A stretch of 11,909 bases of DNA. It comes from Candidatus Phascolarctobacterium caballi. GTDB taxonomy: Bacteria > Bacillota > Negativicutes > Acidaminococcales > Acidaminococcaceae. The notes below the pieces were generated by a model that searched no databases, had not been told where the DNA came from, and saw nothing but the letters and a program-made list of their open reading frames with translations. The DNA is taken from positions 1 to 11,909 of the forward strand of contig JAGHTS010000291.1 of assembly GCA_018065225.1 (NCBI GenBank), read 5' to 3'. Shown here one piece after another: positions 7,400-11,909 of this stretch (position 1 is the stretch's first letter; each line of letters opens with the position of its first letter). A program made the position numbers and the translations under genes.

Positions 7400-7426
7400 A
7401 AATGAGCACCTTGACGGCACTCATTT
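7400..7426 (-). terminator. Hairpin overlapping the carD stop codon; weak terminator or attenuator
   Basis: On the minus strand AAATGAGTGCC (7426-7416) pairs with GGTGCTCATTT (7410-7400) around a 5-nt loop GTCAA. That gives an 11-bp stem with two G-U wobbles. The left arm contains the carD stop codon TGA (7423-7421). Only a short T-run closes the right arm (TTTT, then G), so it looks like a leaky terminator rather than a full stop. The PIN/TRAM ribosome-binding site lies about 25 nt further on. On the opposite strand the same stem is followed by a longer T-run, but no plus-strand gene is present to use it. Confidence 0.5.
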
Positions 7427-7906
7427 CATATTTTTTTCCAACCATTTTTCAGCAGTTTGTTCATCAAAATTTTTAACTAACATCAATTCACTTTCGACAA
7501 TATTTTTTGCAGTGTGTAACAACCTACGTTCACCAACACTAATTCGTTTTTCAACATCTAAACAAACCAACGTCTTATAAATCTTTGCAACTTCTATAAT
7601 GTCGCCTGTCTTTAAACGGCTTATGTAAAATTGTAATCTTCTGTTCCAAGAAATTGCTTTAATTTTATTAAGATCTGGTTTATCTTTTAAAGCTTCTGCT
7701 ACTTTATTTATAACTGATGTCTTGACAATTGCCCGTAACCCTAATTTTTCTGCATTATCTACAGGTATACTTACAACCATGTCACTACATAGCATCTTTA
7801 AAATATAATACTTTTTCTTTTCTCCGTCATGCTCATGAATGTCAATCCCTGTAATATGTGCTCCGCCATGCATTGGATAAACAACATTTGCACCAATTTC
7901 CAGCAT
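7421..7906 (-). CDS. carD: CarD/CdnL-family RNA polymerase-binding regulator
   Basis: CarD-type proteins bind the RNA polymerase beta subunit and stabilise the open promoter complex. The N-terminal RNAP-interaction domain (residues 1 to about 62) begins MLEIGANVVYPMHGGAHITG, the standard start for the family. The C-terminal helical DNA-binding domain contains W87 in ISWNRRLQFYISRLKTGD, aligned with the tryptophan that wedges into the -10 fork in mycobacterial CarD. The length of 161 residues is normal for the stand-alone protein, so this is not a fragment of the Mfd repair factor that shares the domain. I chose the ATG at 7906, with GGGGGA 11 nt upstream; an in-frame TTG at 7915 lies only 2 nt from that site. 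Two promoters precede it and a hairpin overlaps its stop, so it may be expressed partly as its own unit. Confidence 0.93.
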   Translation of the reverse strand: MLEIGANVVYPMHGGAHITGIDIHEHDGEKKKYYILKMLCSDMVVSIPVDNAEKLGLRAIVKTSVINKVAEALKDKPDLNKIKAISWNRRLQFYISRLKTGDIIEVAKIYKTLVCLDVEKRISVGERRLLHTAKNIVESELMLVKNFDEQTAEKWLEKNMK

Positions 7907-7935
7907 TTTCGTCAAAATCCCCCAAATATGTGTTT

Positions 7936-7964
7936 ATTATAACAAATTCACGACAAAAATGCAA
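7936..7964 (-). promoter_or_regulatory. Sigma-A-type promoter P2 upstream of carD (extended -10)
   Basis: On the minus strand a perfect -10 TATAAT (7941-7936) is preceded by TGT, giving the extended -10 form TGnTATAAT. A weak -35 TTGCAT (7964-7959) lies exactly 17 nt upstream. Transcription would start near 7929, leaving a leader of about 23 nt that includes the GGGGGA ribosome-binding site. Confidence 0.7.
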
Positions 7965-7972
7965 AATTATGA

Positions 7973-8001
7973 ATAATATCACATACTATAATACATGTCA
8001 A
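7973..8001 (-). promoter_or_regulatory. Sigma-A-type promoter P1 upstream of carD, overlapping the queA stop
   Basis: On the minus strand a perfect -35 TTGACA (8001-7996) is spaced 17 nt from TATTAT (7978-7973), a 5-of-6 match to the -10 consensus. The -35 contains the TGA stop codon of queA. Transcription would start near 7966, upstream of P2's -10. The spacing and the -35 are optimal, so this looks like a real promoter. Confidence 0.7.
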
Positions 8002-9032
8002 CACATTTTAAAAACATTTGTAATAAACATTGCATCACCAAAACTAAAAAATCTATATTTTTCCTTAATCGCTTCCGCATATGCCGCCAAAATAATTTCC
8101 CTGCTACTTAAAGCACTGACTAACATCATCAATGTTGACTGCGGTAAATGAAAATTGGTTATCAAAGCATCTACAAATTTATATCTGTAACCAGGATAAA
8201 TAAATATTTGAGTCCAAGCACCTCCTGCTTTTACTACACCATCTGCCCCCGCACTTTCCAAAGTGCGTACAGCTGTTGTTCCAACTGCAATGATACGCCT
8301 GCCCTCTGCTTTTGCTTTATTAATGGCATTAGCGGCTTCCTGACTAACCACATAAAACTCTTTGTGCATATTATGGTCTTCTATATTTTCGACACTTACT
8401 GGCCGAAATGTTCCAAGCCCGACATGCAAAGTAACAAAAACTTCTTCACATCCCATGTCTTTAATTTTCTGCAATAATTCTTTTGTAAAATGTAATCCCG
8501 CTGTTGGTGCAGCCGCACTTCCCCGTTCGCGATTATATACGGTTTGATATCGTTCTTTGTTTTCTAATGGTTCAGTAATATAAGGTGGCAAAGGTGTTTC
8601 GCCCAATTTGTCCAAAATTTCTTCAAAAACGCCATCATATTCAAATCTAACCACTCTGCCACCAAAATCAGTATGTCCAATGACCTTACATGACAATTCT
8701 TTTCCAAAATTAATCTTTGCCCCTAATTGTAATTTTTTGCCGGGACGAACTAACGCTTCCCAATCAGTAGTATTTTTTCTTATTAAAAGCAAAACTTCTA
8801 CATGTGCCCCTGTATCTTTTTCACCATGTAATCGTGCCGGAATAACTCTTGTATCATTAAAAACCAATAAATCTCCAGCGCACAAATAATTAGGTAAATC
8901 ATAAAAATAACGATGGGCAAATGCCCCCGTATTCTTATCCAACACAAAAAGTCGACTGTGGTCACGAGGTTCCACAGGATGCTGGGCTATTAATTCTTTT
9001 GGTAATTCATAATCAAAATCTGTTACTTTCAT
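7998..9032 (-). CDS. queA: S-adenosylmethionine:tRNA ribosyltransferase-isomerase QueA
   Basis: QueA transfers and rearranges the ribosyl part of S-adenosylmethionine onto preQ1 in tRNA, giving epoxyqueuosine at the wobble position of GUN-anticodon tRNAs. The 344-residue protein is full length and carries the family blocks in order: NDTRVIPARL at 59-68, ETPLPPYI at 145-152, AAPTAGLHFT at 174-183, HVGLGTFRPV at 203-212, GTTAVRTLES at 251-260, FIYPGY at 277-282, TNFHLPQSTLMMLVSAL at 292-308 and YRFFSFGDAM at 326-335. It overlaps the spoIID stop by ATGA and is therefore coupled to that gene. The tgt gene (tRNA-guanine transglycosylase), which often follows queA and acts one step earlier, is not downstream here; carD is. 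Confidence 0.97.
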   Translation of the reverse strand: MKVTDFDYELPKELIAQHPVEPRDHSRLFVLDKNTGAFAHRYFYDLPNYLCAGDLLVFNDTRVIPARLHGEKDTGAHVEVLLLIRKNTTDWEALVRPGKKLQLGAKINFGKELSCKVIGHTDFGGRVVRFEYDGVFEEILDKLGETPLPPYITEPLENKERYQTVYNRERGSAAAPTAGLHFTKELLQKIKDMGCEEVFVTLHVGLGTFRPVSVENIEDHNMHKEFYVVSQEAANAINKAKAEGRRIIAVGTTAVRTLESAGADGVVKAGGAWTQIFIYPGYRYKFVDALITNFHLPQSTLMMLVSALSSREIILAAYAEAIKEKYRFFSFGDAMFITNVFKMC

Positions 9033-10297
9033 TTAACTAATTGCGTATTAGGATAGTAATGTGCCAAGATTTGTTCATAAGTATATTTTTTTGCCAAAAC
9101 TAATCCTCTTGCCCCCCAAACACTTAATCCAACACCATGTCCCTTTCCTCTGCCACGAAAAGTTACCCGTTCGTCTTTCGTTCCTTTAAGAACATGTCCT
9201 GATTTATTCAGCCCTTGCCAAGTATGTGGTCTCTCTTCTCCCCAATTGATTGGAAGTTCTTTTCTGCCAATCTCAATACCATAATAATTTGTAATAGGAG
9301 CAACTACCTTATCCGGCATAGGAATTCCTGTTTCTATATCAAACAAAGTTGATTTTAAGTCTAACTGCCTTACCAACAAATTCACATCTACACGACCAAT
9401 ACCGTCTTCACCTTGAATCATAATGGTTTTAACTCTTCCTGTATCAGTTCTGTCATTACCCGGAGTATTTAATGGCGACAAATAAATATTTTTCAATTTG
9501 CCAAGTATTACCCCTCCTGATTCTTCCAACAAATTTCTTACCATTGATGGGTTAACATCATATGTCCAGTTAAAATCTGGTGAATCCTTATCAAAATCTT
9601 CCACACTTTGCAGATATGAATAGGCAACACCAAAAGCATTTACTGCACTTTCTGTCCTACCACCACTACTGGAAGTTGTAACCGCCATAGCCGGTATCCC
9701 GTCTTTATCAAGCAAATACTGACCTACTGTTGCTTGCACCATTTTTGTTATTACAATTTTTTCATCCCCTAATCCCACAAAAGGCAGTTCCTCACCATTA
9801 GCATCAATATCATATGTTTTGTCTGCATTTAAAATTTTCATGTATTTTGCATAACTTCTTGCCGCAACCGCTTGTGCCTTTATGGCTTCGTCCGGCCAAA
9901 TCGGGCTGCTCTTATGCGGCAATACACTGGCAACAAAAAACTCCAAATCAATTTCATTATTCAAATATACAAAGCCTGTTCTTGCCCTTGCAATCAAATC
10001 CCCGTTATAACGACGCTGATTTACTGTTGGCATAGAACCGTTATCTTTACGGCTAATTTTAATTTTATCCCCAACTTTTTGGTCATTCAAATATAAAAAA
10101 CTGCCACGTACATTCAAAAAATACTTGCCTGCCGGCATCTCTTGAATTTTTCCTGTATGTAGATCTTCTACAATAAACTCATTTTCATTTTCAATTTGCA
10201 CGCTTTCCTGATTGTGTACCAAACTTACCCGAATATTTTCAGCATATACTATAATATTCACACACATAACCAACAAAAATGCTATAAATTTCGACAT
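9029..10297 (-). CDS. Exported SpoIID/LytB-domain protein with a divergent catalytic site
   Basis: This 422-residue protein has a signal peptide (MSKFIAFLLVMCVNIIVYA, cleavage likely before E20) and a SpoIID/LytB domain. Support comes from WPDEAIKAQAVAARSYAKYM at 134-153, SSSGGRTES, YSYLQSVEDFDKDSP, the RQLDLKSTLFDI block and the C-terminal GKGHGVGLSVWGARG with YEQILAHYYPNTQ. SpoIID in Bacillus is a lytic transglycosylase that cuts stripped peptidoglycan during engulfment. The position of the catalytic glutamate in the usual VVPSEMP is K129 here (VLPHKSSP), the QxYxG block is not recognisable, and SQWGA reads SVWGA, so activity is doubtful. A longer frame reaches a GTG at 10375 and an ATG at 10330, but both lie inside the upstream gene. 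I chose the ATG at 10297, 4 nt after the upstream stop, where re-initiation is likely. The start is uncertain because the nearest Shine-Dalgarno (AGGAAAGG) is 19 nt away. Confidence 0.85.
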   Translation of the reverse strand: MSKFIAFLLVMCVNIIVYAENIRVSLVHNQESVQIENENEFIVEDLHTGKIQEMPAGKYFLNVRGSFLYLNDQKVGDKIKISRKDNGSMPTVNQRRYNGDLIARARTGFVYLNNEIDLEFFVASVLPHKSSPIWPDEAIKAQAVAARSYAKYMKILNADKTYDIDANGEELPFVGLGDEKIVITKMVQATVGQYLLDKDGIPAMAVTTSSSGGRTESAVNAFGVAYSYLQSVEDFDKDSPDFNWTYDVNPSMVRNLLEESGGVILGKLKNIYLSPLNTPGNDRTDTGRVKTIMIQGEDGIGRVDVNLLVRQLDLKSTLFDIETGIPMPDKVVAPITNYYGIEIGRKELPINWGEERPHTWQGLNKSGHVLKGTKDERVTFRGRGKGHGVGLSVWGARGLVLAKKYTYEQILAHYYPNTQLVK

Positions 10298-10301
10298 TTT
10301 A

Positions 10302-11888
10302 TTAAATAATTTTAATCCTTTCCTGTCCATTATATTTTTTATATAAATCAGGAACTTTTCCTGATAAGAATTCACTTAAATACTTTTGTACAGCATCACG
10401 ATCAAGAACTGGCATTTTTTTAACAAAATCAAGTTTCCTGAACATTGAATACCCATCACCGCAATTTTTTAATAAAAATGAAGGCCCGGCTATAGTATAA
10501 ATTTTTTTCATTACCAATTTATTACCACCAATATAAATATTACTTACCCTGCGTTTGTTCCCTTTTATTTTCAAAAAACCTTTGGCATCCTCAATAACCC
10601 CACTGCTTTGATTACTATTAACATCAAAACTGATACCGCTTACTTGTAAAAAAGAACCTGTTTCTTCCGGATATATCCTTACTGAATATTCCAAAATTTC
10701 CGCTAACTGTTTTCCCGTTACATTAGCAACATATATCGGATTGTCAAATGGCAAAACATTCAAAACATCTTTACATGAAATATCCCCCTTGTGTAAAGCG
10801 GAACGCAAAGCACCCCCATTTATAATTGCTATATCCGCGCCAGTTAAATTTCTAAAAGCATCCGTAACAAAATCACCCAAATTAGTTTCTGCATTTCTTA
10901 CCATTCGTTTTCCTGTTGTAGGATTATCTGTACATAAATCAAAATCGCAATGTCCCAACACTTTTTGCAAACCCGTCATAAGAAAGTTGGTTTCATAATC
11001 CAATTTATTTTTCACATTTAAATCTTTACCCAAAATATTATCAATTTTATCAGCTGTAATAACCCCATCATCACTTATTACAAGTTTACCTAAAGTCTGC
11101 AATCTACAACCTGTTTGGCTGACAATTACAGATTTCCCATTCATATCAGGAAATTGTTCAATATAATTTACGTGACTATGTCCATCAATAACCGCATCTA
11201 TATTATGCAAATGTTTTATTAATTTACGTACATTCCAGTTTTCATCATTATTGCCAAAATGTGCAACCAAAACAACTTTATTTGCGCCATCTTTTATTGC
11301 CTTATTAACCGCTAACTGCACAGAATTATATAACTTTTTCCCCTTTTTACCTTCTTTGAAACCATATACAATTTTTCTTGGATTTTTCACATCTGCAAAA
11401 GATTTTGGATTTACTGATTTTAGACTATTTGGTGTGGTAACCCCTATAAACGCAATTTTCCTGCCGTCAAAATCAAATATTTTATAAGGGTGCAAAATCA
11501 ATTTTCCTGCTTTAGTAATATTTGCAGAATAATAATGGCAATTTAACTGTTCATTCAACAACTTAAATTGCTCCATACCATAATCAAATTCATGATTTCC
11601 CGGTATTGCAAAATCATATTCTGCCAAATTCATCAATCGTACAACCGCCTGCCCATTAGTCAGACTTCCCAACAATCCACCTTGTACAGCATCACCAGCA
11701 TCAACTAAAATTACAGGCAAATTTTTGTTTGCATATTTTTGTTTGAGCCAAGATACAGAACTTAAGCCTACCCCATTGTCCAAATCGCAATGCATATCAT
11801 TTGTATGCAAAATGATTATTTCTGCACATAAAGAAGTTGTTATACTACAAAAAAATAATAAAAAAGATAACAGAATATTTTTTAACAT
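10302..11888 (-). CDS. Exported 5'-nucleotidase / 2',3'-cyclic phosphodiesterase-type metallophosphatase
   Basis: This 528-residue protein has a signal peptide (hydrophobic core near residues 5-20, cleavage likely after A22) and a two-domain 5'-nucleotidase fold like UshA and YfkN. The metallophosphatase domain has the dinuclear metal motifs HTNDMH (D31, H33), DAGD at 63-66, GNHEFD at 97-102, AHFG at 209-212 and DGHSH at 235-239. The C-terminal substrate-binding domain has NLGDFVTDAFRNLTGADIAI, NGGALRS, VLPFDNPIY, FLQVSGISFDV and NCGDGYSMF, where aromatic residues stack on the base. It should act outside the cytoplasmic membrane, scavenging nucleotides. A lipobox is absent, and no LPXTG-like or other wall anchor is seen at the C-terminus, which ends GQERIKII. 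Exact substrates cannot be predicted. It is the first gene of the block as seen here; the ATG at 11888 has no clear Shine-Dalgarno. Confidence 0.93.
   Translation of the reverse strand: MLKNILLSFLLFFCSITTSLCAEIIILHTNDMHCDLDNGVGLSSVSWLKQKYANKNLPVILVDAGDAVQGGLLGSLTNGQAVVRLMNLAEYDFAIPGNHEFDYGMEQFKLLNEQLNCHYYSANITKAGKLILHPYKIFDFDGRKIAFIGVTTPNSLKSVNPKSFADVKNPRKIVYGFKEGKKGKKLYNSVQLAVNKAIKDGANKVVLVAHFGNNDENWNVRKLIKHLHNIDAVIDGHSHVNYIEQFPDMNGKSVIVSQTGCRLQTLGKLVISDDGVITADKIDNILGKDLNVKNKLDYETNFLMTGLQKVLGHCDFDLCTDNPTTGKRMVRNAETNLGDFVTDAFRNLTGADIAIINGGALRSALHKGDISCKDVLNVLPFDNPIYVANVTGKQLAEILEYSVRIYPEETGSFLQVSGISFDVNSNQSSGVIEDAKGFLKIKGNKRRVSNIYIGGNKLVMKKIYTIAGPSFLLKNCGDGYSMFRKLDFVKKMPVLDRDAVQKYLSEFLSGKVPDLYKKYNGQERIKII
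10347..10365. repeat. Perfect 8-bp inverted repeat with a 3-nt loop
   Basis: ATCAGGAA (10347-10354) and TTCCTGAT (10358-10365) are exact reverse complements separated by 3 nt. The repeat lies within the 3' end of the 5'-nucleotidase gene, about 50 nt before the spoIID-like start. It has no adjacent T-run and is not a terminator. It may be a chance result of coding, or a small RNA hairpin. Confidence 0.4.
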
Positions 11889-11899
11889 AATACCAATAT

Positions 11900-11905
11900 A
11901 TTATA
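11900..11905 (-). promoter_or_regulatory. Candidate -10 box for the 5'-nucleotidase gene
   Basis: A perfect TATAAT on the minus strand lies 11 nt before the ATG at 11888. The matching -35 would be beyond the right edge. If used, transcription would start about 5 nt before the ATG, giving an almost leaderless message. That fits the absence of a Shine-Dalgarno but is unconfirmed. Confidence 0.3.
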
Positions 11906-11909
11906 GCAC

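Noticed and set aside
10298..10375. A longer spoIID start at GTG 10375, giving a 74-nt overlap with the nucleotidase gene
   Set aside because: It would put a 26-residue charged extension before an otherwise ordinary signal peptide and has no ribosome-binding site. The ATG at 10297 follows the upstream stop by 4 nt. The ATG at 10330 remains possible.
1..11909. Mobile elements, CRISPR arrays, toxin-antitoxin or defence genes
   Set aside because: I looked on both strands for transposase-like frames, terminal repeats, spaced direct repeats and small paired genes and saw none; essentially all of the window is accounted for by housekeeping genes.

Overview
The window is a gene-dense, AT-rich stretch from a Firmicutes-type (Bacillota) bacterium, and every gene is on the minus strand. 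Transcription therefore runs from high to low coordinates. The core of the window matches a cluster conserved across Firmicutes: a yacL-like PIN/TRAM gene, ispF, gltX, cysS, mrnC, rlmB and sigH. thyX inside that cluster and a spoIID-queA pair next to it remind me of Negativicutes or clostridial genomes. That lineage guess is an inference, not something the sequence proves.

In transcription order: an exported 5'-nucleotidase-type metallophosphatase (11888-10302), a SpoIID/LytB-domain protein with a signal peptide (10297-9029), and queA for queuosine (9032-7998) form a first tightly packed block. A 91-nt gap follows, with two good sigma-A-type promoters, and then carD (7906-7421). A hairpin overlaps the carD stop codon. 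Next come the membrane PIN/TRAM protein (7358-6219), ispF, gltX, cysS, mrnC, thyX, rlmB and sigH, ending with the first 105 codons of a phosphofructokinase gene that runs off the left edge. The gaps from the PIN/TRAM gene to pfkA are 0-28 nt. Three junctions in this stretch (gltX/cysS, cysS/mrnC, rlmB/sigH) are 4-nt ATGA overlaps, as is spoIID/queA in the first block. This suggests one long, translationally coupled operon.

Functionally the second block is housekeeping. It holds an RNA polymerase-binding regulator (CarD), isoprenoid synthesis (IspF), two aminoacyl-tRNA synthetases, 23S rRNA maturation and modification (MrnC, RlmB), dTMP synthesis (ThyX), a sigma factor (SigH) and glycolysis (PfkA). 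The first block combines cell-envelope or periplasmic functions with tRNA modification.

I found no mobile element, CRISPR array, tRNA, rRNA or defence system. No gene-free stretch exceeds 100 nt. The points worth a second look are a SpoIID homologue that appears to lack its catalytic glutamate, a SigH lacking the usual N-terminal segment, the dual promoter before carD, the hairpin on the carD stop, and the absence of ispD, cysE and yacP/rae1 from a normally conserved cluster. I do not see an undescribed multi-gene system here.
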